A DNA stretch of 64,000 bases, from the NCBI GenBank assembly GCA_963596015.1, contig CAVBJS010000004.1:1-64000 (forward strand), given 5' to 3'. The first letter of the stretch is position 1. The number at the start of each line of letters is the position of its first letter. The position numbers and the translations under genes were made by a program. The notes below the pieces were generated by a model, which saw nothing but the letters and a program-made list of their open reading frames with translations, was not told the DNA's origin and searched no databases. Below, piece by piece: positions 49,461-58,384 of this stretch. The stretch is from CAG-791 sp963596015. Lineage in GTDB: Bacteria > Bacillota > Clostridia > Lachnospirales > Lachnospiraceae.

Positions 49461-49575
49461 CGTTTTTCTCCCCATCATCATATGTATTATTTTGTATCAA
49501 AAGCAACAAGTATAGCGAGAATCCTCCATTCTCCGGCCGGAGTTTTTATTGTTATTCCCGCATTTCCTGCTTGCT

Positions 49576-49643
49576 ATTTTATGAATTTGTCTTTCGAAAG
49601 TCTATAAATCAAATTAGACAGAATATGCACAAAATGATACAAT
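49576..49643. promoter_or_regulatory. Divergent promoters of lacZ-type and araC-type genes
   Basis: Leftward: -35 TAGACT (49599-49604), 17-bp spacer, -10 TAAAAT (49576-49581). Rightward: -35 TAGACA (49615-49620), 17-bp spacer, -10 TACAAT (49638-49643). The perfect palindrome CTTTCGAAAG (49591-49600) overlaps the leftward -35 and may be an activator site. Confidence 0.65.
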
Positions 49644-49671
49644 CTAAAATGAGCACGTAAAGGAGACCGCT

Positions 49672-50526
49672 ATGTATCTGAACACCGGTTACATAAACAA
49701 TTCCCATATTGATTTCAAGGATAAAAGTCACCCTTTGATCGTAGGAAGCTGCGGAAACTATCGATTGTCCGATCATCCCAAGCTTCCCACCTATCGGCCT
49801 AAGGGACGATTGGATTATCAGATCATCTATATTGTTTCCGGACAGGTTCATTTTCACTTTGACAAGACAGAAAACGAGACTATTGTGACAGCCGGTCATA
49901 TCGTCCTGTACCGGCCCAAAGAATTACAGAAATATGAATATTACGGAAAAGATAAGACCGAAGTCTATTGGGTCCACTTCACCGGAGGCGATGTAAAAAA
50001 TATACTCCGAGGCTATGGATTTGAAGATAAAAAAAGGATATTCCGCGTGGGAACATCCTTAGAATATGAACGGATCTTCAAAGAGATCATCGCTGAGATC
50101 CAGCGCATGCAGCCGGACTACCAGGAGGTGCTGGTTTTGCTGCTGCGCCGCTTGCTGATCCTATTTCACCGGGAGATCACCAGAGAACATGTTCTGAAAA
50201 ATGAATTCCTGGATCATCAGATGGAGGAGGCGGCCAATTATTTTACCGCCAACTATGAGCTGGAGATCTGCATCGAAGAGTATGCCGCTTCCAAGGGCAT
50301 GAGCGTCAGCTGGTTCATACGCAATTTCAAAAAGTATACCGGCAAGACCCCGGTGCAATATCTGACGGACGTACGCATGACCAATGCCCAGGTACTGTTA
50401 GAGACCACCACCTACTCCGTAGGCGAAATCGGCAGGATCGTCGGCTACAATAATCCCCTGTATTTCAGCCGGCTTTTTCATAAGCTAAAGGGGTGTTCTC
50501 CGTCTGTTTACAGAAAGAGACCTTAA
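49672..50526 (+). CDS. AraC-family regulator with cupin-type effector domain
   Basis: A 284-residue protein. The N-terminal AraC cupin domain contains DYQIIYIVSGQVHFHFD and GHIVLYRPKELQ; the C-terminal double helix-turn-helix contains YAASKGMSVSWFIRNFKKYTGKTPVQYL (first part) and YSVGEIGRIVGYNNPLYFSR. Start ATG at 49672 with AAAGGAGACCGCT. Adjacent and divergent to beta-galactosidase, so it probably senses a galactoside and activates that gene. Confidence 0.93.
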   Translation: MYLNTGYINNSHIDFKDKSHPLIVGSCGNYRLSDHPKLPTYRPKGRLDYQIIYIVSGQVHFHFDKTENETIVTAGHIVLYRPKELQKYEYYGKDKTEVYWVHFTGGDVKNILRGYGFEDKKRIFRVGTSLEYERIFKEIIAEIQRMQPDYQEVLVLLLRRLLILFHREITREHVLKNEFLDHQMEEAANYFTANYELEICIEEYAASKGMSVSWFIRNFKKYTGKTPVQYLTDVRMTNAQVLLETTTYSVGEIGRIVGYNNPLYFSRLFHKLKGCSPSVYRKRP

Positions 50527-50582
50527 TTATGAGAAAAAGTGCCCGTTTTATCCGGCATCTGAACGTTTTCCCTTCCTCTGCC

Positions 50583-50984
50583 CTACATCCTGCCGGCGAT
50601 CTTATGGATCAGCGTAATATCCGCCGGCAGCCAGTCCACGTCATTTAACTGCCCCTTGGTCAGCCATCTGGCTGCCTCGTGCTCCTTCAGCACCAGCTCG
50701 CCGGCTAAGATCTCACACCAGAAACAATCCATGGAGAGATGAAAGTCCGGATAGTCATACTCGATGGTATCCACCAGCTCTCCCACCGTGACCTTTGTAT
50801 CCAACTCTTCCATGATCTCCCGCTTTAATGCTGCCTCCGGAGTCTCTCCCGGTTCGATCTTTCCTCCCGGAAACTCCCATCCGCCTTTTAAGGCACCATA
50901 GCCCCGCTGCGTCGCGAAGATGATGGACTCTCCTTTTTCATTCACAGCCTTTATTACTGCGGCAACTACTCTTATTGTTTTCAT
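50583..50984 (-). CDS. MutT-type Nudix hydrolase
   Basis: A 133-residue protein with a complete Nudix box (GGKIEPGETPEAALKREIMEEL) and the preceding GGWEFPGG motif, as in (8-oxo-)dGTP or CTP pyrophosphohydrolases. The start is the ATG at 50982-50984 with GGAAAGCATTT. It follows the PLD-helicase gene by 73 nt in the same direction and is probably cotranscribed with it, a pairing that hints at a nucleotide- or nucleic-acid-directed system. Confidence 0.92.
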   Translation of the reverse strand: MKTIRVVAAVIKAVNEKGESIIFATQRGYGALKGGWEFPGGKIEPGETPEAALKREIMEELDTKVTVGELVDTIEYDYPDFHLSMDCFWCEILAGELVLKEHEAARWLTKGQLNDVDWLPADITLIHKIAGRM

Positions 50985-51057
50985 AAATGCTTTCCAATGT
51001 CCTTTCACGTAATCGCGTCATATCTTTCGATATTTTTACGAAGCCTCTGCATTTTCC

Positions 51058-54039
51058 CTAGGAATTCACGATATACTCGTACACATCCTCCCGCACGGGC
51101 ACATCCAGGATCCACTCGATCTCCACTGCGGTCTTCCTGGTATTAGCCATAGTAAATTCCTTTGTATTTCCGCTGGCTGTCATGTGTCCGAGATAATAGA
51201 ATTCTTTTGAGATCTTATCATCTTTATTTTTTCTGACGAAAAGCTCCACCTGTATGCCTCGCTCCTTTGCATGCAGGAAATTCTGTACGTCCTCTGACTG
51301 CACCGTCCTGCCGGATTTAGAAACAGCGATCAGGCGATCCCTGTATCCCGGCACGAAATGATCCTCGTACTTTGTGGTCTCGCTGATATTTTCATCCTTG
51401 TCGTAATTGATGAACACAGGATAGGTTTTCGTTCTTTTATCCAGCATATAGCCGTTCATCACAGAAGAGAGATTCTTGTTCCAGTTAAGCAGACGGCAAA
51501 CGTCCTCATAGGTATATTTCTGATACAGCACCAGATCCGTATCCTCATAACCATTCTGATAATCCCGTTCATATCGGCTGATCCCGAATTCTATAAGTTC
51601 TTTGAGCATATCGTAGAACTCCTTATTTTCCAGCATCTCCATAAAGGCATCGGTGGGTTTATAAGTCCCCTCTTCTTCCTCTATGAAAATACAATTCGCA
51701 TAGGTTTTCTTACCGCTTCCGGCCGGGAATTCATTGGTCATGATATTAACGAGATTCTCTTTCTGATTCTCGCTGACTGTTTTTCCATACGCTTTCATAT
51801 CTGCCGAGAGATCATCAAAAAGATCGATCCTTGAAAGCTTCCGGGCATAAGCAAGGATACGCTTTAACATCTGCAGCTCTTGTATCCGTTTTCCGTTGGC
51901 AAGCTTCTTGGAGACAAATTCGATCACCTGGGCCTGGTCTTCGGGTAAGCGGATCTTGTATTCATCCTCATGCTTGACCAGAAATCTGTAATAGGATCCC
52001 AGACTGTTATTATCAAAGATCCGCAGGACATCCATCTCCCCATAGGCATCAAAATCCTGCAGCCTCGGGATCCTGCCGAGTTTATTTTTCAGGTTGGTGT
52101 AATTCTCCTTGATCAGCTTAAGGTCGCTGAAATTGGCCCGATCCACGGAGGCCAAGATTCTCTTTCTGCTGATCTCATCAAAATGAATGGTGGAAGCCCC
52201 GGGAATGATTCTTCCGCCTTCCATAACGTATCTGCGGATATCGTCCTTGTTATATCTTCTATCCCCTGACAAAGCGATGGGGATCATGAAGTTGTTATTA
52301 TAATTGCCTATAAAGTCCAGGATCATCACATATTCTTTTCCCTCCGCTTTCCGCAGTCCGCGGCCAAGCTGCTGGATGAATACGATAGGTGACTGGGTCG
52401 GTCTGAGCATGATCACCTGATTGACTTCTACTATATCCACACCTTCATTCAGGATCTCTACAGAGAAAATATAATCTAATGGTTCATAGCCCACAGAGGT
52501 ATCCCCTTCCTCCATGGCCAACCGCTCAAATGCGATCTGTCTCTCTGCCTCGGAAGCACTGCCGTTTAAGGCAATGGTCCGATACTTCTTCCCCGTATCG
52601 GGATTGATCCTTTGATTGAATTTCGCGGACAATTCTTCCGTCTCTTTGATGTTTCTGCAAAAGATCAATCCTTTTACCCGGTCACCGCTGTAACCATAGT
52701 AATTGGCCTGATGAAGAATATGCTTCACCCGCTCATCGCCGGTAAGCATGGAGAAATCCCCGTCATTCACTTCCTCATCGCCGATGATCTCCAGGTCTGT
52801 AATGCCAAAGTAATGGAAGGTACAGAGCAGATTTTCCTCCAGGGCCTGTTGCAGCCGAATCTCGTAAGCGATCTGATAGTTGAACAGCGCATAGATATTT
52901 CTTTCCTCTACATGATCATCCCGCTTATCCGGCGTCGCTGTCATTCCCAGCCAGAGCCTGGGGGTAAAATGATTCATGATCTTTTGATAGGTATCTGCCG
53001 AGACATGGTGGGCCTCATCCAAAATAATGCAGTCAAATGCATCCTTGTCATATCGCAGCAAATGCTTATCCCGATTAAGCGTCTGCACGGTGGCAAACAC
53101 GTAATCTTTGTCATACTCATGGTGGTTGCCGCCTACTAAGCCCATGGACACGGCGTTAGAAAAGACCTTTTCATAGGATTTCTTCGTCTGCACCGCCAGT
53201 TGTCCTCGGTGTACCAGAAACAGAACTCTCTTAAATCCCAGTTCCCGCATGGCAAACGCAGAGGCATAAGTCTTGCCGGTACCTGTAGCGGAAATTAAAA
53301 GAGCCCGCTTTTCCCCGGCTGCCAGTATCTTTTTCAGATTTGTGATAAATCCCACCTGCATGCTGTTGGGCTGCAGTTTATATTTTTCAATGGAGGTAAT
53401 ACTATCCTGCATCGCTGCTTCCCGCTGATGCTTGACGATCTCATACCTCTCCCTGTAATTTTCATAAAACTCGTCAAAGGATAAGGAAAACTCGGAATGC
53501 CACAGTGCATTAAACGCCGCTACAATTTCCCTTGCCATCTCCCCATTCTCTGTAGATACTATCTTTGTATTCCACTCCTTGTTGGTGGTTAGGGCTGCAT
53601 CGGTGATATTTGAACTGCCGATGATGATCCGATAGATTTCTTCCTTCTTGAAAATATAGCCCTTTGTGTGAAATCCATCCGCTGATGCTTCCACATCATA
53701 CATTTTGAGGGTTATATTGGAAAGCGCATGCAGCTTCTTTAAGGCCTTGGGCTCGCTGAAATTCAGATAATTGGTTGTCAGCACTTCCCCCGGTATATTC
53801 CTCTTCTCCAGCTCCTGCAGCGTTTGTAATAGTGGTGCGATACCGCGCGATGTAATAAAGGCTACGCTGATCTGGAATCTGTCGCAGGCTAAAAGCTCAT
53901 CCTCCAGGGAGGAGAGTACCTTTTTTCCTTCTTTGCGGTTATTGTATAAAAATTGCGGTCTGTATCGGTCACTGGAGACTACCGTGCCGTCAATATAGGC
54001 TGTTTCCAGTCCTGCCCGCAGCTGGTCTGATTTTCCCAT
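51058..54039 (-). CDS. PLD nuclease-like + SF2 helicase + DUF3427 protein
   Basis: A 993-residue protein. Residues about 20-190: phospholipase-D-like domain with HTKGYIF and IIGSSNIT. Residues about 225-640: superfamily 2 helicase with Walker A SATGTGKTYA, DEAH box ILDEAHHVS, motif III GMTATP and motif VI QQLGRGLRKAEG. Residues about 650-993: DUF3427 region, whose end (YYLGHMTASGN, TAVEIEWILD) is a typical DUF3427 C-terminus. Only one HxK motif is present, so the PLD domain would need to dimerise for catalysis. Start ATG at 54039 with CGGAGAACGTAC. Such proteins are suspected to act in DNA repair or phage defence; this is inference. Confidence 0.9.
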   Translation of the reverse strand: MGKSDQLRAGLETAYIDGTVVSSDRYRPQFLYNNRKEGKKVLSSLEDELLACDRFQISVAFITSRGIAPLLQTLQELEKRNIPGEVLTTNYLNFSEPKALKKLHALSNITLKMYDVEASADGFHTKGYIFKKEEIYRIIIGSSNITDAALTTNKEWNTKIVSTENGEMAREIVAAFNALWHSEFSLSFDEFYENYRERYEIVKHQREAAMQDSITSIEKYKLQPNSMQVGFITNLKKILAAGEKRALLISATGTGKTYASAFAMRELGFKRVLFLVHRGQLAVQTKKSYEKVFSNAVSMGLVGGNHHEYDKDYVFATVQTLNRDKHLLRYDKDAFDCIILDEAHHVSADTYQKIMNHFTPRLWLGMTATPDKRDDHVEERNIYALFNYQIAYEIRLQQALEENLLCTFHYFGITDLEIIGDEEVNDGDFSMLTGDERVKHILHQANYYGYSGDRVKGLIFCRNIKETEELSAKFNQRINPDTGKKYRTIALNGSASEAERQIAFERLAMEEGDTSVGYEPLDYIFSVEILNEGVDIVEVNQVIMLRPTQSPIVFIQQLGRGLRKAEGKEYVMILDFIGNYNNNFMIPIALSGDRRYNKDDIRRYVMEGGRIIPGASTIHFDEISRKRILASVDRANFSDLKLIKENYTNLKNKLGRIPRLQDFDAYGEMDVLRIFDNNSLGSYYRFLVKHEDEYKIRLPEDQAQVIEFVSKKLANGKRIQELQMLKRILAYARKLSRIDLFDDLSADMKAYGKTVSENQKENLVNIMTNEFPAGSGKKTYANCIFIEEEEGTYKPTDAFMEMLENKEFYDMLKELIEFGISRYERDYQNGYEDTDLVLYQKYTYEDVCRLLNWNKNLSSVMNGYMLDKRTKTYPVFINYDKDENISETTKYEDHFVPGYRDRLIAVSKSGRTVQSEDVQNFLHAKERGIQVELFVRKNKDDKISKEFYYLGHMTASGNTKEFTMANTRKTAVEIEWILDVPVREDVYEYIVNS

Positions 54040-54130
54040 GTACGTTCTCCGTTTTTTGTCAAATACATACTTACCTTTTTATGCCACAGCTGATTTCCCT
54101 TGTATTTTAGCAGCTGTCGGGCAGATACGC

Positions 54131-54168
54131 AAAAAAAGCAGCGGTGCCGGAGCGGTACCGCTGCTTTC
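54131..54168 (-). terminator. Terminator of the transaldolase gene
   Basis: On the minus strand AAAGCAGCGGT pairs with ACCGCTGCTTT, followed by TTTTG, about 45 nt after the transaldolase stop. Confidence 0.9.
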
Positions 54169-54209
54169 ATATCTTCGTGACTACATACTCTTCAGATCTA
54201 TCTTCAACC

Positions 54210-54869
54210 TTATTCTCCGAACACAGCCACATAATCCGCCTTAAACTTCTCAATTCCCTGATCCGTAAGGGGATGCTTGGTCATCTGCTCGATAACCTTG
54301 TAGGGCACGGTGGCGATGTCAGCGCCGGCCAGTGCACAGTCTGTGATATGGATGGGATTGCGCACAGATGCTGCGATGATCTCGGTATGAATGTCCGGGT
54401 AGTTACTGAAGATCTCGCTGATGGTCTGAATCAGGTCGATACCCGGCTGGCTGATGTCGTCCAGGCGACCAAGGAAAGGACTGACGTAGGTTGCACCGGC
54501 CCGGGCAGCCAACAGTGCCTGATTGGCGGAGAAGATCAAGGTGCAGTTGGTGGGAATGCCCTTTGCATTCAGCGCTTTGATAGCCTTAAGTCCCTCCGGG
54601 GTCATAGGGATCTTGACCACCATATGCTTAGGATCAAGGGCATAGATAGCCTCACCCTCTTTGATCATATTTTCTGCATCGGTAGTAGTGGCTTTTACCT
54701 CACCGGAAATAGGTCCATCCACGATGGTCGCGATCTCTGCCAGCGTCTTAGCGTAGTCCTTGTGCTCCTTGGCGATCAGACTGGGATTGGTGGTGACGCC
54801 TGCGATCACACCCATATCGTTTGCCTTGCGGATCTCATCCACATTTGCTGTGTCAATAAAGAATTTCAT
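54210..54869 (-). CDS. Transaldolase, TalC/fructose-6-phosphate aldolase-like
   Basis: A 219-residue single-barrel enzyme of the short transaldolase class. Schiff-base Lys is in HMVVKIPMTPEG; N-terminal FFIDTANVDEI and GVTTNPSLIAKE are family signatures. In Clostridia these short proteins usually work as transaldolase in the non-oxidative pentose phosphate pathway. Start ATG at 54869 with AAAAGGAGAGGGCT. Monocistronic with its own promoter and terminator. Confidence 0.94.
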   Translation of the reverse strand: MKFFIDTANVDEIRKANDMGVIAGVTTNPSLIAKEHKDYAKTLAEIATIVDGPISGEVKATTTDAENMIKEGEAIYALDPKHMVVKIPMTPEGLKAIKALNAKGIPTNCTLIFSANQALLAARAGATYVSPFLGRLDDISQPGIDLIQTISEIFSNYPDIHTEIIAASVRNPIHITDCALAGADIATVPYKVIEQMTKHPLTDQGIEKFKADYVAVFGE

Positions 54870-55041
54870 AGCCCTCTCCTTTTCCTCTCTCTATTTAAAA
54901 GCCAACTTAGCTTGTTGCAACATATTCTGGCTGCCGGTCTTCGCTGCAAAGATAACGGGAACTGCCGGAATGATACTGCCCATTCCGTCTCCACATCACC
55001 GTACCAATCGACAGGCATTTCGAGATAGCTAACATATCTTT

Positions 55042-55070
55042 ATTATGACCGATTGTCCTTCCGTTGTAAA
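55042..55070 (-). promoter_or_regulatory. Promoter of the transaldolase gene
   Basis: On the minus strand -35 TTTACA (55065-55070), 17-bp spacer and -10 CATAAT (55042-55047), giving a leader of about 165 nt. Confidence 0.6.
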
Positions 55071-55103
55071 AGAAAAACTAAAAATTTAGTAATCTGTTTT
55101 ACA

Positions 55104-57419
55104 CTACATTTCCATGAGCTGTTTTGTCTTAAAAGCCAAAAGCAGGATCACAAGTCCCATTGCGAAGATCAGTGCCGTAACAGCTAATAGCATGGGGGAA
55201 AGCACCGCAATTTCCAAAAGAGAGGGAAACAGCCAAAGTGCCCCAAAGGTTCCCACCACCATAGTGATACAGATAAAGCTGCGAAGCGCCGTAAAAGGGA
55301 TACAGCTTTTGACCACCGCCGCCATAGTGGTCAGGATCAGCAAAAAATACATCATGGTCTGCTTTTGCGCTGCCGGCAAAGGAAGAAACAAGGCAGCAAA
55401 CATCATCATACTGGTGGCTGTCAACGCAAAGGGCAGCGCATTTCCAATAGCCTTTTGCAAGAAGCTTCCCCTGATCTTTCCGGTATCCGCTTCAAAAATA
55501 GTCAGGAAGGAGGGATAGGCCTCCATAGCTGCATCAATGAGGGTGATTTGGATGGGAATAAAAGGGAAGGCAATGTTTCCCATGAGGCAAAGGACTGATA
55601 GCAACAGGGAATAAATGGTCTTAATGAAAAATACCCCTGCCGTTCTCGTCACGTTATTGACCACCTTGCGTCCTTCCATCACCACCTGGGGCAGATGGGT
55701 AAAGTCTGACTCCAATAAGACGATCTGGGAAATCTGACGGCTGGCATCGCTTCCCTCGGCCACTGCGATAGAGCAATCTGCTGTCCTTAATGCCAGCAGG
55801 TCGTTTACCCCATCTCCCGTCATGGCCACATGATGGCCCTGCTGCTTCAGCGCGGCTACCAATTCTTGTTTTTGCCGCGGCGTCACTCTGGCAAACACAT
55901 CATATTTCTCACAGATCTTCTCATAATCGATGCTTTCTCCCAGCATCGACATATCCACAGCTTTTTCCCAGTGCTTTAACCCTGCTTTCTTTGCTGCCAT
56001 GGACACTGTTTTTACATGATCACCGGAGATGACCTTGACCGCAACCCCTTCCCGGTAAAAATACGCCAGGGTTTCGCCTACCTTATTTCGTATGGTATCC
56101 TCCAGCACGATACTATACAAAGGAAGCACATCAGATGGCAGGCTTTCTTCTTCCTGCCGGTTCTTCCTGCTGTATCCCACAGCAAGAACCCGGTATCCCT
56201 GATCTAATGCCCGTGAAATACGCTCTGTCTCTCCGACCATGATGCGCTCCGGTGCGCCGATAAAAACCGTTCCCGCCGTTCCAAAGCAAACAGCACCCCA
56301 CTTTCGCTTCGAAGAAAACGCAAGCTTTCCGGTGGGCGTATAGCTAAGTACCGGCTTCCATTTCTCTTTCAGTGCCTGCATTGTGGCATTATTATCATCG
56401 CTGGCTGCCAGATAGGATCTAAGAAGTCTCTCAGCTTCCTCTTCTCCCGGATGATCTTCCCCCTTTGTATCGCCCACATAGAGGATCTCTTTTACCTTCA
56501 TCTTTCCATCGGTCAATGTACCGGTCTTATCCAGGCACAATACGTCCACATGGGCCAGTGTTTCCAGCGCGTAAATATTCTGTACCAGGATCTTCTTTTT
56601 AGAAAGACGGATCACGCCGTTGGCAAGGGATACGGAGATCAAAAGCACCAGGCCTTTGGGAAGCATTCCCAAAAGCGCTGCTGCGGTAGCCACTATGGCA
56701 CTGTTAAACGTCGCAGTACGAAGCAGAAACGCCTCCATGAATAAAAGGACTCCCAACGGCAAGATCAGAAAGCTGGTAAACCGGGTAACCTTCCGCATGG
56801 AGGCCAGTAACTCACTTCCCGTCTCCTTCTCTGCTTTAACGGCATCCGCCAGCTTTCCCACATAGCTTTCCCTTCCAGTATGTAACACCCGGGCATAACA
56901 TTTTCCGGAAACAACAGCGCTGCCGGAAAGAAGACTGTCTCCTGCCTCTTTTATAACGGCGTCACTTTCCCCCGTCAGCAGGGATTCATTGACTTCCAGG
57001 CTTCCGGATAATACCACTGCGTCGCCGCAGATCTGGTATCCGCTTTCCAGGATCATTACATCCTCCGTAACGAGCTCTTCTGCGGCTATGGTCTTTTCTT
57101 TTTCATCCCGCAACACCTTGACCTGCGGACGGTTCAGCAGCGACAATTCATCTACCAGCTTTTTGGCCTTCAGCTCCTGAAAAATACCGATCAGAATATT
57201 CGCCAGGATAATGGCGATAAAAAACATGTTGGAGTAGGCTCCTACCAGAAACAAAAGTATGGCGATCGAAAAATTAAGCAGATTAAACAGCGTAAATACA
57301 TTCTCTCTGATGATCTGTCCCGTTGATCTGGTGATGGAACGACCAGGCGCATTGTCGGATGTCTGTCGTTTTCTTTCTTCAACCTCTGCCGAGGTTAAAC
57401 CTGTCATTTTTCCCTGCAC
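55104..57419 (-). CDS. P-type ATPase of the HAD-IC group, cation specificity unknown
   Basis: A 771-residue membrane ATPase. Actuator domain contains LLTGESD, phosphorylation motif CLDKTGTLTDG, hinge MTGDGVNDLLALR, and six or more membrane segments. The helix-4 motif reads GMLPKGLVLL, where Ca or Mg ATPases have PEGL and metal ATPases CPC; the central acidic residue is replaced by Lys. Such pumps (YfgQ-like) are found in many Firmicutes but the transported ion is unknown. A GTG at 57417-57419 is chosen as start because GGAGGAATTACT precedes it at ideal distance; the next ATG (57407) has weaker context. An OmpR-type two-component system lies upstream in the same direction. Confidence 0.88.
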   Translation of the reverse strand: MQGKMTGLTSAEVEERKRQTSDNAPGRSITRSTGQIIRENVFTLFNLLNFSIAILLFLVGAYSNMFFIAIILANILIGIFQELKAKKLVDELSLLNRPQVKVLRDEKEKTIAAEELVTEDVMILESGYQICGDAVVLSGSLEVNESLLTGESDAVIKEAGDSLLSGSAVVSGKCYARVLHTGRESYVGKLADAVKAEKETGSELLASMRKVTRFTSFLILPLGVLLFMEAFLLRTATFNSAIVATAAALLGMLPKGLVLLISVSLANGVIRLSKKKILVQNIYALETLAHVDVLCLDKTGTLTDGKMKVKEILYVGDTKGEDHPGEEEAERLLRSYLAASDDNNATMQALKEKWKPVLSYTPTGKLAFSSKRKWGAVCFGTAGTVFIGAPERIMVGETERISRALDQGYRVLAVGYSRKNRQEEESLPSDVLPLYSIVLEDTIRNKVGETLAYFYREGVAVKVISGDHVKTVSMAAKKAGLKHWEKAVDMSMLGESIDYEKICEKYDVFARVTPRQKQELVAALKQQGHHVAMTGDGVNDLLALRTADCSIAVAEGSDASRQISQIVLLESDFTHLPQVVMEGRKVVNNVTRTAGVFFIKTIYSLLLSVLCLMGNIAFPFIPIQITLIDAAMEAYPSFLTIFEADTGKIRGSFLQKAIGNALPFALTATSMMMFAALFLPLPAAQKQTMMYFLLILTTMAAVVKSCIPFTALRSFICITMVVGTFGALWLFPSLLEIAVLSPMLLAVTALIFAMGLVILLLAFKTKQLMEM

Positions 57420-57697
57420 AGTAATTCCTCCATTCCTGATGACTTATGCATCACGACTAGAGGATAGCCCCCGGGAATAAACCACAGAAAAACCAATCTT
57501 AAACTATTTATAAAACGTCCCCACAAAGAGTCCGACAAAGGGTCCGCAAAAAGCATCCAAACCTTTGCCGGATACAAACTGACATAGATATCCTTTTATA
57601 CCCTATGGATAACATTTAGCATAAAAAGATACGACATCAATGTCATTTACAAGAAACGCTATGCGCACTTCCTGCAAACACATTACCTGCAAATACA

Positions 57698-58384
57698 TCA
57701 CCCCCGAAAACGATATCCTGCGCCCCATACGGTTTCTATATAATGAGGATCGGAGGGATCCTTCTCCAGCTTCTCTCGCAGCCGGTTGATATGCACCGCC
57801 ACCGTCGCATTATCCCCCATAGCCTCTAACCCCCATACTTTTTCGTATAATGTCTCCCTGTCAAATACCATATCTACATGCAGCATCAGGAACAACAAAA
57901 GTTCGTATTCCTTATTTTTCAGCATGACCTCTCTTTCATTCACAAAAACCCGGTGTGTGCCGGTATTCAGCCTGATATTGCCCAGCGAGATCTCAGAGGG
58001 AGTCTTCTGTCTGCCCAGGACTCTGCGATACTGGGCCAGGTTTGCCTTTACTCTGGCCACCAGTACTGCAGGTGAAAAAGGCTTTTCTATGTAATCATCG
58101 GCTCCCAGTCCAAGCCCCCGGATCTTATCTATATCTTCCTGTCTGGCAGTTACCATCAGGATAGGAATGCATACCTTTTCCCGGAGCTTACGGCATACCT
58201 GAAAGCCATCCATTCCGGGCAGCATCAGATCCAGCAAGATCAGATCAAACACACCGCTTGATCCGCGATTTAAGCCGGTTATGCCATCGATCGCAATCTC
58301 CACCTGAAATCCATCGATCTCCAGATAATCCCGTTCAATGGCGGCAATGGCTTCATCATCCTCAATGATCAATATTTTATCCAT
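57698..58384 (-). CDS. OmpR-family response regulator
   Basis: A 228-residue protein: receiver with Asp52 (LLDLMLPGMDGF) and acidic residues EDD (8-10), and C-terminal winged helix (LLFLMLHVDMVFDRETLYEKVW, AVHINRLREKLEKDPSDP). Its ATG overlaps the stop of the kinase gene (TGATG), so translation is coupled. Candidate binding sites with 11-bp period are seen at 60022-60040. Confidence 0.94.
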   Translation of the reverse strand: MDKILIIEDDEAIAAIERDYLEIDGFQVEIAIDGITGLNRGSSGVFDLILLDLMLPGMDGFQVCRKLREKVCIPILMVTARQEDIDKIRGLGLGADDYIEKPFSPAVLVARVKANLAQYRRVLGRQKTPSEISLGNIRLNTGTHRVFVNEREVMLKNKEYELLLFLMLHVDMVFDRETLYEKVWGLEAMGDNATVAVHINRLREKLEKDPSDPHYIETVWGAGYRFRG

